Shown: one piece after another, positions 1 through 7,932 of the stretch
Layout: each line of letters opens with the position of its first letter
Position numbering within the stretch: the stretch's first letter is position 1
Source of the DNA: Papillibacter cinnamivorans DSM 12816
Lineage (GTDB): Bacteria > Bacillota > Clostridia > Oscillospirales > Oscillospiraceae
Assembly (NCBI RefSeq): GCF_900176335.1
Contig: NZ_FWXW01000001.1
Coordinates: forward strand, 372,001 to 436,000
Reading direction: 5' to 3'
Length of the DNA: 64,000 nt
Notes under the pieces: model-generated
Databases searched by the model: none
Told to the model about the DNA's origin: nothing
The model's input: only the letters and a program-made list of their open reading frames with translations
Made by a program: the position numbers and the translations under genes

Positions 1-55
1 TGCGCCGAATGCCGCCCGCGGCATTCCGGTAAAAGTCCGTGAGGGGGAAAAATGC

Positions 56-1324
56 GTGGAAAATCGTAAAATCTATGAGGACATCGCGCAGCGCACCGAC
101 GGTGATATCTATATCGGAGTGGTGGGACCGGTGAGGACCGGAAAATCCACCTTCATCAAGCGCTTCATGGAGACCCTTGTTATTCCCAACATAGACAATG
201 TCTACCGCCGGGAACGGGCCAAGGATGAGCTCCCTCAGAGCGGCTCCGGGCGCACCGTTATGACGGCGGAGCCCAAATTCGTCCCCGAGGAGGCCGTGCA
301 GATCAATCTGGGAGGCGGCGCCGCTTTTTCCGTCCGGCTCATCGACTGCGTGGGCTACATGGTGGAGGGGGCCGCGGGGCACATGGAAGGGGAGTACCCC
401 CGCATGGTCACCACGCCCTGGTTCGACCATGAGATTCCCATGACCGAAGCCGCCGAGATCGGCACCCGGAAGGTGATCGCGGAGCACTCCACCATCGGCA
501 TCGTCATCACCACCGACGGGACTATCACCGAGATTCCCAGGGAGGATTACATTGCCGCTGAAGACCGGGTGATCCGGGAACTCAAGGAACTGGGAAAACC
601 CTTTTTGGTGGTGGTGAACTCCGCCAGCCCCAATTCCGACAGAGCCGTCGCCATCCGCAACGAGCTGGCCGCCAAGTACCAGGTGACATGCATGACCGCC
701 AACTGCCTGGAGCTTCGGGAATCCGACATCACCGATATTCTCCGGGGGGTTCTCTACGAATTTCCGGTCAAGGAGCTGGACCTTTTCCTTCCACCCTGGG
801 TGGATGCTCTGCCCCATGGAAACCCCATCAAGAACGAGCTCTACGCCGCCATCCGCGGGGGCGCGGCAGAAATGCGCCGCATCCGGGATGTGGAGTCCGC
901 CATTGAAAAGATGGGGGAGGGGGGCAGCATCAGCTCTGCCAAGATAGGCAGCATCAATCTCGGCATGGGGATCGCCACGGCGATACTCGCCCTTCCCCGG
1001 GAGCTTTTCTACACCACCCTCAGCAATCAGTCAGGCTTTGCCGTTGCCGACGACGGCGATCTCATGAATCTTCTCACCGGTCTGTCCTCGGTCAAGCGGG
1101 AATATGACAAGGTGGCGGCCGCCCTCCAGGAGGTCCGTTCCACCGGGTACGGCATCGTAACCCCCGACGCCGACGAGCTTATTCTGGAGGAACCGGAGAT
1201 CGTCCGTCAGGGAGGCCGGTACGGGGTCCGTCTCAAAGCTTCCGCTCCGTCAATACAGAATGTACGTAGCAAACGGAAGCAAAACCCTCTTTCATCGGAG
1301 CGTATTCTCACGTGTAAAGTATAA
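56..1324 (+). CDS. spoIVA: Stage IV sporulation protein A, C-terminally truncated
   Basis: SpoIVA is the ATP-hydrolysing morphogenetic protein that polymerises on the forespore surface as the base of the spore coat. The first ~400 residues fit the family closely, with P-loop GPVRTGKS at residues 24-31. A GTG start follows a GGGGG ribosome site about 9 nt upstream. After the family-typical segment ASAPSI (near residue 398) the sequence changes to an unrelated basic tail and stops at 422 aa. The family is normally about 490 aa. The missing part is the C-terminal region that in Bacillus subtilis contacts SpoVM and targets SpoIVA to the forespore membrane. A terminator follows at once, so this is not an open-ended frameshift. 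It is either a second, degraded copy or a variant; I infer it could not replace a full-length SpoIVA. Confidence 0.9.
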   Translation: MENRKIYEDIAQRTDGDIYIGVVGPVRTGKSTFIKRFMETLVIPNIDNVYRRERAKDELPQSGSGRTVMTAEPKFVPEEAVQINLGGGAAFSVRLIDCVGYMVEGAAGHMEGEYPRMVTTPWFDHEIPMTEAAEIGTRKVIAEHSTIGIVITTDGTITEIPREDYIAAEDRVIRELKELGKPFLVVVNSASPNSDRAVAIRNELAAKYQVTCMTANCLELRESDITDILRGVLYEFPVKELDLFLPPWVDALPHGNPIKNELYAAIRGGAAEMRRIRDVESAIEKMGEGGSISSAKIGSINLGMGIATAILALPRELFYTTLSNQSGFAVADDGDLMNLLTGLSSVKREYDKVAAALQEVRSTGYGIVTPDADELILEEPEIVRQGGRYGVRLKASAPSIQNVRSKRKQNPLSSERILTCKV

Positions 1325-1342
1325 ATACTGAACATAATCGAT

Positions 1343-1361
1343 CCGCCGCCAGGCGGTTTTT
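1343..1361 (+). terminator. Terminator after spoIVA
   Basis: A 5-bp GC stem (CCGCC/GGCGG) with a four-base loop is followed directly by five T residues, 19 nt after the spoIVA stop. It is short but has the layout of an intrinsic terminator on the plus strand. Confidence 0.6.
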
Positions 1362-1369
1362 ATATGGCA

Positions 1370-1409
1370 AAACGGACGCTGCAGTTTTCGTTGATTGCAG
1401 CGGCCGTTT
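1370..1409 (-). terminator. Hairpin downstream of the glycosyltransferase
   Basis: Fourteen-base arms with one mismatch (AAACGGACGCTGCA against TGCAGCGGCCGTTT) form a strong hairpin 24 nt after the stop of the minus-strand glycosyltransferase. On the minus strand the stem ends in TTTT. It probably ends that transcript and separates it from spoIVA. Confidence 0.6.
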
Positions 1410-1432
1410 GCTGTTATTTTGGATAAGCCGGT

Positions 1433-3619
1433 CTATCCGGTATACTCGGAAAGGTCGTACAGGGTTCCGCTTCCTAGTCCGGTTCCCGTGAGGGAAACTC
1501 TGGAGCCCACCGTCTGCGCCCATTGGGCAATCTCGTTTCTTCCAATACTGTTCCGAAGCCAGAAATACCGGATCTCACCCTTTGCCACCAGGGCCTGGAA
1601 CTCCTCCAGGGTGATGGCTTCGTCGGTGCCCCGGAAGCCGCCGGTGGTCATCACCGGCAGATCGCTCCCCAGGATTACAGGCTCGGCGTCCGCCGCGGAG
1701 GTGACCGCGAGATAGTAGGTTTCACCGTTGTATTTGTTCTCAAGGTAAGCGTTCAGCTCTTCCGCCATTGCCGATATGGAGGAGCCCAGCCGGTATGCCG
1801 AGGGGCCGGCGGAGGGCAGCACGGACGAGGTCCCGTAAAGAATGGGGGTGAGGGACCAGAAAGCGGGAGCCGCCAGGATTCCCGCCGCAATGAGCGCGGA
1901 CGCCGCCCGGCGGGAGGCCCTCCGCCATCTTACGCTCCGGCGGAAAACCGTCAGGAGAAGGACTCCGGTTCCGATAGCGCCGCAAAGGATGGGGACAAAA
2001 ATCCAGAACCAGTCCATGTGATAGCTGAGGATCAGCACTTCCGTCGCCGCGGTTGCTCCCAGCGCGATGAACAACAGCGCCAGATCCCGGCTGCGAAACT
2101 CCGGTGCCGCCAGGAGCCTCCGCCGGATCTCCCACAGGCCGATTCCTCCCAGCGCGGCGATGCACGGAGCGAAAAGGCTGAGATAATAGAGGTGGAAAAA
2201 GCTCCCCACGCTGAAATATCCGTACATGGTGATAAAAATGATCGACCACAGTACCAGTTGCCGCAGCGCGGTCCGCCGGAGAGCGTCTTTGCTCCGGACG
2301 AGGCTCAAAACGAGCATTCCGATACCGAAAAGCGCCAGGGGCAAAAACCAGGTGATCTGGCCGGACATGCTGCTGTTGAAGAACCGGAGGAAACCTTCCT
2401 TTCCGGCTTCTCCGGAGGTCCCGATATAAGTCCCTTCCGAGACTGCGCCTCCCGCGGTTCCGAAGGGATTTACGCCGCCGAGGATGCCGTTCTCCTGTCT
2501 CGGAACCTGGCCGATCCCGTCTCCGCCGCCGCCGAACCCCTCGGGTATGGCGTTGGCGCTCCCGCCGCCGGGAAGAAAATCACCGTAGTCTTCAGCACCC
2601 TGCCCGTACCCGTCCGGAGCATAATACGCTCTCCCGACGTCGGTACGCCGCCCGTCGTCGTACCCTCCGGACAGGGAATCATCATACCCCGTTCCCGCCG
2701 GCTGTCCGGATTCTCCCGGAGTGAAAGACGCACCTTCCTGCGCCACGCGGCCGCCGTCAGACCCCTCGGACAGTGTTCCGGTATCGGCCGTTCCGATATG
2801 CTGGCTGCTTCCGCCGCTCCGGATCAGGGAAACCACCCGCTCGATGCCGTTGTAATAGAGGGCAAGTTCCAAAACGGAGTTGGTGTTGCTGCTGCCCACA
2901 TAGGGCCGCTCGTCGGCAGGCGTGAGGTCCACCGCCGCGGCCCAGGACAAAGAAACCGCCAGCAGCACGGCCACTGCCGGAATCAGATGAAGGATCCGTT
3001 TGCGGACCCCCGTCCGTGCGGTGATGAGATAGGTCAGAAATAAAGCCGGTACGATGAGGTAGGCCTCCAGCATCTTGATGTTGAAGCCGATTCCCACCAG
3101 GGCCATGGATAATAAAAGGTATTTAAGGCTTCCCCGCTCCGCCGCGATATCCAGCGCCCAGACAGCCAGCAGGCAGACGAGTGCCAGAGAGGGGTCCAGG
3201 TTGTTGGTCCGGGCCGCCGCGACGAAAATGGGGGTCAAAGCCAGCAGAAGGGCCGAGAAAAGCCCCGCCGCCGGGCCGAAATTCCGCTTGATAATTGCAT
3301 ACAGCACCGCCACGGACCCGACGGAGCACAGAGCCTCCGGCAGAATAACGCTCCACCCGTGCACGCCGAATACCGCCGCGAAAAGGCACTGGATCCAGAG
3401 CCCCAGAGCGGGTTTGTCCACGGAAATAAAACCCGTGGGATCAAAGGACACGAAGAAAAAGTTATGAGGACTCTGAAGCATGCTCTTTACCGCAGCGGTG
3501 TAATACTCGTTGCCGTATCCCATGTCCCAGAATCCCCAATAGGTGAGAATCCCCGCGAGAAAAAGAATCCCGATAAGGATTATTTTTTCCTTCCCAATTG
3601 CTTTGGCTGCCGTCTTCAT
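1433..3619 (-). CDS. GT39-family membrane glycosyltransferase (ArnT/PMT-like)
   Basis: A polytopic membrane protein of 728 aa resembling GT39 / dolichyl-phosphate-mannose mannosyltransferases such as Bacillus YkcB. These transfer a sugar from a polyprenyl-phosphate donor to cell-surface acceptors. The N-terminal half has the family pattern: a first membrane helix, an acidic luminal loop (GYGNEYYTAAVKSM), the FDPTGFISVDKPALGLW segment, and NNLDPSLALVCLLAVWA. Roughly residues 270-405 form a Gly/Ser/Asp-rich, low-complexity extracellular insert before the later helices. The C-terminal soluble part (from about residue 620) includes PVMTTGGFRGTDEAITLEEF, as in YkcB-like proteins. It is monocistronic, convergent with spoIVA. 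Substrate unknown. Confidence 0.85.
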   Translation of the reverse strand: MKTAAKAIGKEKIILIGILFLAGILTYWGFWDMGYGNEYYTAAVKSMLQSPHNFFFVSFDPTGFISVDKPALGLWIQCLFAAVFGVHGWSVILPEALCSVGSVAVLYAIIKRNFGPAAGLFSALLLALTPIFVAAARTNNLDPSLALVCLLAVWALDIAAERGSLKYLLLSMALVGIGFNIKMLEAYLIVPALFLTYLITARTGVRKRILHLIPAVAVLLAVSLSWAAAVDLTPADERPYVGSSNTNSVLELALYYNGIERVVSLIRSGGSSQHIGTADTGTLSEGSDGGRVAQEGASFTPGESGQPAGTGYDDSLSGGYDDGRRTDVGRAYYAPDGYGQGAEDYGDFLPGGGSANAIPEGFGGGGDGIGQVPRQENGILGGVNPFGTAGGAVSEGTYIGTSGEAGKEGFLRFFNSSMSGQITWFLPLALFGIGMLVLSLVRSKDALRRTALRQLVLWSIIFITMYGYFSVGSFFHLYYLSLFAPCIAALGGIGLWEIRRRLLAAPEFRSRDLALLFIALGATAATEVLILSYHMDWFWIFVPILCGAIGTGVLLLTVFRRSVRWRRASRRAASALIAAGILAAPAFWSLTPILYGTSSVLPSAGPSAYRLGSSISAMAEELNAYLENKYNGETYYLAVTSAADAEPVILGSDLPVMTTGGFRGTDEAITLEEFQALVAKGEIRYFWLRNSIGRNEIAQWAQTVGSRVSLTGTGLGSGTLYDLSEYTG

Positions 3620-3759
3620 ACGCTGACCCCCCGTATCCCGGATGATACGGAGTACAGTATACCCCCGGGGAATGGTTCAATTATCACAAGTCCGTTAACG
3701 ATCTGTAAATTTTCAACAAGAGATCCGCAATATTTTCCCCCTTTTCGCCGAAATCCCCG

Positions 3760-3788
3760 TTGACTTTCCTTTGGCCAGACCATACAAT
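3760..3788 (+). promoter_or_regulatory. Sigma-70-type promoter of the glycine riboswitch
   Basis: TTGACT at 3760-3765 and TACAAT at 3783-3788 are separated by exactly 17 nt, a near-consensus vegetative promoter. It lies about 45 nt upstream of aptamer 1. Confidence 0.85.
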
Positions 3789-3836
3789 GAAAGAAACCGG
3801 GCGGGTTATCGCCCGTAAACTGAATATTCGGATGAA

Positions 3837-3985
3837 GAATTCGGGAGAGAACGCGAATGCGTCGCCGAAGGGGAACTCGCAAAAGCTCTCAGGCAAAAGT
3901 ACCGGATTCCGACGAAGCTCTGGAAAGCAGAAATGCACCGAAGAAGCAACCCTTGCGGGGAATCTTTCAGGTAAAAAAACAGAGG
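3837..3985 (+). promoter_or_regulatory. Tandem glycine riboswitch (gcvT motif)
   Basis: Two consecutive glycine aptamers. Aptamer 1 (3837-3909) is closed by an 8-bp P1 (GAATTCGG/CCGGATTC, one G-T) and carries the hallmark GCCGAAGGGG ... CTCTCAGGCAAAAG. Aptamer 2 (about 3915-3985) is closed by CTCTG/CAGAG and carries CACCGAAGAAGCAA ... TTTCAGGTAAAAA. The two are joined by a short linker as in the cooperative family members (Rfam RF00504). Usual targets are gcvT operons or Na+/alanine-glycine symporters. No such gene follows here: the next coding sequence on this strand is beyond an IS110 element. The aptamer core looks intact, so loss of the target appears recent. Confidence 0.92.
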
Positions 3986-4022
3986 CGTGCGCGCCGCGCA
4001 GATCGCGGCCGCACGTCTTTTT
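3984..4022 (+). terminator. Expression-platform terminator of the glycine riboswitch
   Basis: A long GC-rich stem (GTGCG CGCCGCG against CGCGGC CGCAC) is followed by TCTTTTT, directly after aptamer 2. Its 5' side abuts the aptamer P1, consistent with a transcriptional ON switch in which glycine binding prevents termination. Confidence 0.85.
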
Positions 4023-4175
4023 GCTTTTTAACGGCGGGAAAACCCCGTCCGAATGAAAGATTAACTATTAAAAGTCAAGCCCTGAATTAAGGATTGTGGA
4101 CAAAAACCAGATGGCTCAAAAAGGTATAGCAAAGCAGGGGCGCATTAAAGCCCCATGCCGGCTATTGAGTGAAAG

Positions 4176-5351
4176 CTACGCTGCCAAGCGATAAGGTTCT
4201 CCGGACTTTTCTAAGGCGTAAATGAGCCGTACCAGCTTTTTGGCAGCATGAGAGATTGCGACGTTGTAGTGCTTGCCCTCCGCCCGTTTCTTAGCAAGGT
4301 AGGCAGAGAATGTCGGATCCCAGAGGCAGACATACTTTGCGGCATTGAATATGGCGTAACGCAGGTATCTGGAGCCGCGCTTCTCCATATGGGCATAGCA
4401 ATTCCTGAGTTGCCCGGATTGGTATGTTGAAGGTGAAAGCCCGGCGTAGGCCAGCAGCTTGTCCGGAGAATCAAACCGGGAGAAGTCGCCAGCCTCGGCA
4501 AGGATCATGGCCCCCATGCGGGTGCCAATACCCGGGATCGTCGTAATGGGCGAATGAAGCTCGTCCATGATGTGCCGGATGGCGGACTCGATTTCCGCAA
4601 TCTCGGCATCCAGTTCCCGAATAAGCCGGATGGTGTGCCGCAGCTCCAGCGACTTCGCCGGCATTTCAGAACCGACGGAAGCTCTGGCAGTATCCCGAAT
4701 ATTCACGGCCAGGTCCCGTCCGTAGCGACCTCTGGAAGCGTCATGTAAAAGCGTTTTCAGCCGCGTCAGATGTGCCTGGGCAATCTGTTTGGCTCCGGGG
4801 AATTCCACCAGCAAGGCGTAAACGGAGACTATGTGAAGCGTCGGCACCAGTTTTTCCAGTTCAGGGAACAGGATGCAGACCAGGCGGGCAATAGACTGCT
4901 TAAGCTTACCGCGCTCTTTCACCTTGTCAAAGCGGTATCTCGTGAGTGACTTTAGCTCCTCATTGTGGTAAGCTGTGTCTGTGTAGGGCTTGAGGCCCAC
5001 ATCGGACAAAAGCATAGCCGCAATCGTTCGCGCATCGACACGGTCTGTCTTCGTCTTTCTGAGGCTGAGGCTTTTCCGGTACATGTTCGTGTGCAAGGGG
5101 TTCAAGACATAGGTGGGAAGACCGTTGTCAAGAAGAAACCCAAGGATGTTGCAGCTGTAATGCCCGGTAGCCTCAAGTCCTACTTTTATCTTGTCTTGGG
5201 GCGAGGAGCAGTCTCGGATCCTTTGCAGCAGGCGGTGAAAGCCATCCATGCTGTTTGGAACGGTGAACACATCCGCAAGAACTTCCCCTTCCGAGTCGAT
5301 GATGAAGCAATCGTGTTTGTCCTTGGCAACGTCGATTCCAACAGAAATCAT
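4176..5351 (-). CDS. IS110-family transposase (DEDD recombinase)
   Basis: A 391-aa transposase. The N-terminal RuvC-like DEDD domain starts MISVGIDVAKDKHD and includes VGLEATGHY and TKTDRVDARTIA. The C-terminal transposase_20 domain has TTIPGIGTRMGAMILAEAGD and the serine-containing GLSPSTYQSGQ. The start at 5351 is chosen because GGAGG lies 7 nt upstream; a longer in-frame reading begins at 5387 without a site. The length is normal and no disruption is seen, so it may be active. It moves DNA through a guide (bridge) RNA encoded in the element's own non-coding end. Confidence 0.93.
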   Translation of the reverse strand: MISVGIDVAKDKHDCFIIDSEGEVLADVFTVPNSMDGFHRLLQRIRDCSSPQDKIKVGLEATGHYSCNILGFLLDNGLPTYVLNPLHTNMYRKSLSLRKTKTDRVDARTIAAMLLSDVGLKPYTDTAYHNEELKSLTRYRFDKVKERGKLKQSIARLVCILFPELEKLVPTLHIVSVYALLVEFPGAKQIAQAHLTRLKTLLHDASRGRYGRDLAVNIRDTARASVGSEMPAKSLELRHTIRLIRELDAEIAEIESAIRHIMDELHSPITTIPGIGTRMGAMILAEAGDFSRFDSPDKLLAYAGLSPSTYQSGQLRNCYAHMEKRGSRYLRYAIFNAAKYVCLWDPTFSAYLAKKRAEGKHYNVAISHAAKKLVRLIYALEKSGEPYRLAA

Positions 5352-5463
5352 AGCAAAACCTCCGGCGGTAAAATTATGATGCTGCATCCACAGGACACTT
5401 TGCTCTTGTAACCTTGTTCCACATAAACCGTCGGGCGGTATTTAACTGATTAACAAACCTGCA

Positions 5464-5535
5464 AAGGGCTGTGGTTGGAACCTTTCGTGAACCATCGCGT
5501 GGTAGGGGTTTCAAACCAATCCACAGCATCCCTTA
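5464..5535 (-). ncRNA. Candidate IS110 bridge-RNA hairpin
   Basis: Upstream of the transposase start lies a long interrupted inverted repeat. AAGGG-CTGTGG-TTGG (from 5464) pairs with CCAA-CCACAG-CCCTT (to 5535), and inner pairings AACC/GGTT and ACCA/TGGT flank unpaired loops. In the IS110 group the bridge RNA comes from exactly this side and folds into stems with large internal guide loops. Assignment to the minus strand follows the transposase. The structure is seen; the RNA function is inferred from the family. Confidence 0.5.
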
Positions 5536-5607
5536 CAGTGTAGCACAAGCCCTTGGAGAGGGGCTCTAATAACTACTACTCTATAATACAAGGAGGTATG
5601 GATTAGC

Positions 5608-6123
5608 ATGAAGAAACAAACCAGTTCTTGGCATGTTGGAATTGCAGCAGAGGCCTTTACGGCCGGTCTCTTTGCGCGCTGCGGCTATGATGTGTCGGTA
5701 CAATACGGAGCAAATCAGCCGGAGTACGACCTGATTGTCGTTAAGGGCACCCAGATGCTGAAGATTTCGGTCAAAGGAAGTCAGGATGGCGGCTGGGGTC
5801 TGACGCAAGGCTACAAGAAAGATTCTACATACCATGAAGCTGTGGATAAATGGCTCGCAGGGCATCACCGCGGAACAATATTTTGCCTTGTGCAGTTTGA
5901 AAATGTTGCAATAGATGCTATGCCCAGAGTATATCTTGCAACGCCGGACGAAATCGCCCAAAGGCTTAAAGAGTCTGCTGCCGGTCGCGGTGAAACTATA
6001 TTATATGAAAATCAAGTCTGGAGTGACAGAGCTTCTGCTCGCGGAACCATTGATATCATTCCGGAAAGCTGGAGGTTTTCGAAAAATAGAATTGAAGAGT
6101 TATTTACTTTGGCAGGCATATAA
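5608..6123 (+). CDS. PD-(D/E)XK nuclease-like hypothetical protein
   Basis: A 171-aa soluble protein. Its N-terminal half resembles small PD-(D/E)XK nuclease-fold proteins (DUF4365-like): an opening helix (GIAAEAFTAGLFARCG), then EYDLIVVKG with an acidic residue at the strand end, then KISVKGSQ, where the lysine of the motif follows a serine rather than the usual E/Q. The catalytic motif is therefore only partly conserved. AAGGAGG lies 11 nt upstream of the start. A TATAAT sits at 5582-5587, too close to the start to serve it with an ordinary leader. No partner gene is near. Nuclease activity is unproven. Confidence 0.55.
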   Translation: MKKQTSSWHVGIAAEAFTAGLFARCGYDVSVQYGANQPEYDLIVVKGTQMLKISVKGSQDGGWGLTQGYKKDSTYHEAVDKWLAGHHRGTIFCLVQFENVAIDAMPRVYLATPDEIAQRLKESAAGRGETILYENQVWSDRASARGTIDIIPESWRFSKNRIEELFTLAGI

Positions 6124-6308
6124 TTGACTTGATAACCATTCCCATCAAGCTACGATCACAGCACCATCCGGCCGCAGATTGGGGTTCTGTCACTCCGAAT
6201 CGGCGGACTTAGCGGTTTACAAAAGCCCGGGGCTGGAATATGGGAATCATTGTATCGGTATCGTTATTTTATGATATACTCAGTCTATCAAACGAAAGGA
6301 GCGATCGT

Positions 6309-6638
6309 ATGCAGTACTATAAAGTTGCCCAGACAGGCGAAGTAAAAGACGGCGAGAAAAAGAAAATTGCGCTCAATGGCAAAGTGATGCTGCTGACCAA
6401 TTTCCAAGGTACATACTATGCGATTGACAATACGTGTCCTCATATGGGCGGCTCTCTCTATGACGGAATACTGGAAGGATATAGTATTGCTTGTCCCAAA
6501 CATGGTTCCGTATTTGATATAAGAACCGGGAAGATAATCAAAAACGGAAAAATTGCTTTTTTCAATCTCAAAGTCAGCGACACCCGGGCATACCCCGTCA
6601 AAATCGAAGGTGACGACGTCCTGATCGGCCTCGAATAA
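6309..6638 (+). CDS. Rieske [2Fe-2S] ferredoxin
   Basis: A 109-aa stand-alone Rieske protein. Cluster ligands are visible as C43-x-H45 (NTCPHMGG) and C62-x2-H65 (ACPKHG), separated by 16 residues. It is the ferredoxin component type of dioxygenase or nitrite-reductase systems, carrying single electrons in the cytoplasm. The start at 6309 has AAAGGAG 7 nt upstream; a longer frame from 6240 covers the promoter region and is unlikely. A TATACT -10 box lies at 6275-6280. It stands alone, with no oxygenase beside it, so its partner is unknown. Confidence 0.88.
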   Translation: MQYYKVAQTGEVKDGEKKKIALNGKVMLLTNFQGTYYAIDNTCPHMGGSLYDGILEGYSIACPKHGSVFDIRTGKIIKNGKIAFFNLKVSDTRAYPVKIEGDDVLIGLE

Positions 6639-6778
6639 GTGCCAAAGCCGGTTATAATTCTCTGTTCATGGGTAAAACCGTCTTGAGCGAAAATTCTGGC
6701 GGAAATTCTGTTTGCCGGGTACCTGCAAACCATTGGTATTGTTGGATATTCCCGGTTCCGATCTCCCACCCGTATGAA

Positions 6779-6811
6779 GGCCGCCGATTTCCATCGGCGG
6801 CCTTCCGTTTT
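6779..6811. terminator. Convergent terminator between Rieske and yeiH genes
   Basis: A perfect 10-bp stem (GGCCGCCGAT/ATCGGCGGCC) with a TTCC loop is followed on the plus strand by TTCCGTTTT. It lies 28 nt past the minus-strand yeiH stop and so may serve both convergent genes. Confidence 0.75.
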
Positions 6812-6838
6812 CCCATTTCCGCGCTGCGCAGCCCGGCC

Positions 6839-7864
6839 TCACAGCACAAAATACTGGACCCCCAGCGAGGTCAGCGACAGTACAAACCAGCAGATCAGCC
6901 CCAGCAGAATCGGCCTTGCCCCATTTTTCACGAGCTTCCTCAGATCTGTTTTCAGGCCGATGGCCGCCATGGCCATGACGATGACGAATTTCCCCGCCTG
7001 CGCAAGGGCGGCGCCGGCGCCGCCGGGCAGCGCCGCAAACGTGTTGATCACCGAAGCGGCTAAAAACCCCAGCACGAACCAGGGAAATATTTTAAGAAAC
7101 GAATACTCTCCCCTTTTCCCCGCGCTTTTTTTCGAGGTATAAAAAGCGAGTGCAAGGGTAACCGGTACTATCATGAGGGTCCGGGTCAGCTTCACGATGA
7201 CCGCAAGATTGCCGGCGGCGTCGCTGAAGGAATATCCGGCCGCAACAACCGAAGAGGTGTCGTTCACGGCGGTCCCGGCCCATAGGCCGAAGCTGTTGTC
7301 GCTCATGCCAAAAAAATGCCCGAGAGCCGGAAAGAGAAACGCGGCGATGACGTTGAAAAGAAATATCGTCGATATGGAATGCGCCACCTCGTCCTCGCCG
7401 GCGCGGATCACCGGAGCCGCCGCGGCTATGGCTGACCCGCCGCAGATGGCGGTGCCCACCCCGATCAGCGTCCCCGTTTTGCCTTCCACCTTCAATAGCC
7501 TTCCGGCGATAAAAGCGGTGAGAAAAGCGGCCGTCAGTGTAAAGCACATCAGAATCAGCGTCTGGCTGCCCACCCGGAACACATTGTAGAGATTCATGTC
7601 GAAGCCCAAAAGAATAATGGAGTACTGCAGCAGCTTTCTCGACGTGTAAGCGATCCCTTCCTCAAATCCGGCGGGTCTTTTCCAGAATGCCAGCACCATG
7701 CCGAACAAAATTCCCAGTACCGGACCCCCGACGACGGGAAACGCCTTCCCCAGAAGCCAGGCCGGGACCGCGATCGCAGCCGCCAGCAGAATCCCCGGCA
7801 GTTTTCCGGTAATTGTTTTCAATCGGATCTCCCCCTCTATGGCCTTTAGCATACTCCTTGACAA
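6839..7864 (-). CDS. yeiH: YeiH-family putative sulfate exporter (UPF0324)
   Basis: An integral membrane protein with about ten helices, matching the YeiH/UPF0324 family, proposed to export sulfate or sulfite. Characteristic blocks are GGPVLGILFGM, LIGVGTAICGGSAIAAAAPVI and AGTAVNDTSSVVAAGYSF. The frame opens at 7864, but a TTG at 7822 with GGGGGAG about 8 nt upstream is a better start (327 aa). A LysR regulator is divergently transcribed 68 bp away, the standard arrangement for this family. Confidence 0.88.
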   Translation of the reverse strand: MSRSMLKAIEGEIRLKTITGKLPGILLAAAIAVPAWLLGKAFPVVGGPVLGILFGMVLAFWKRPAGFEEGIAYTSRKLLQYSIILLGFDMNLYNVFRVGSQTLILMCFTLTAAFLTAFIAGRLLKVEGKTGTLIGVGTAICGGSAIAAAAPVIRAGEDEVAHSISTIFLFNVIAAFLFPALGHFFGMSDNSFGLWAGTAVNDTSSVVAAGYSFSDAAGNLAVIVKLTRTLMIVPVTLALAFYTSKKSAGKRGEYSFLKIFPWFVLGFLAASVINTFAALPGGAGAALAQAGKFVIVMAMAAIGLKTDLRKLVKNGARPILLGLICWFVLSLTSLGVQYFVL

Positions 7865-7932
7865 TCAATAAGTAAAATATTATTATTTTATTGATTTAAT
7901 AATTTTTAACTAATGAATCGAGGCGGATTGCT
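7865..7932. promoter_or_regulatory. Divergent yeiH/lysR control region
   Basis: A 68-bp AT-rich spacer between the two divergent genes, rich in overlapping short inverted repeats such as AATAAAATAATAATATT and TTATTGATTTAATAA. LysR proteins normally bind such shared intergenic regions to repress themselves and activate the neighbour. The exact operator is not resolved. Confidence 0.5.

Larger units (their letters stand above)
4090..5575 (-). mobile_element. IS110-family insertion sequence (approximate limits)
   Basis: The element has one transposase gene and non-coding ends. No terminal inverted repeats are visible, as expected for IS110. The side upstream of the transposase carries a structured ~180-nt segment. 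The ends cannot be fixed from one copy; the limits given are the outermost sensible ones. It sits between the riboswitch terminator and an unrelated PD-(D/E)XK-like gene. A hairpin (GGGGC/GCCCC, 4134-4155) lies near its other end. Confidence 0.75.

Noticed and set aside
1240-1340. Frameshift as the cause of the short SpoIVA
   Set aside because: No other frame near the break encodes the missing family C-terminus before the terminator, so a deletion or sequence replacement is more likely.
5608-6123. The PD-(D/E)XK-like gene as the true glycine-riboswitch target
   Set aside because: It is 1.6 kb away beyond an antiparallel transposon and has no link to glycine metabolism or transport.
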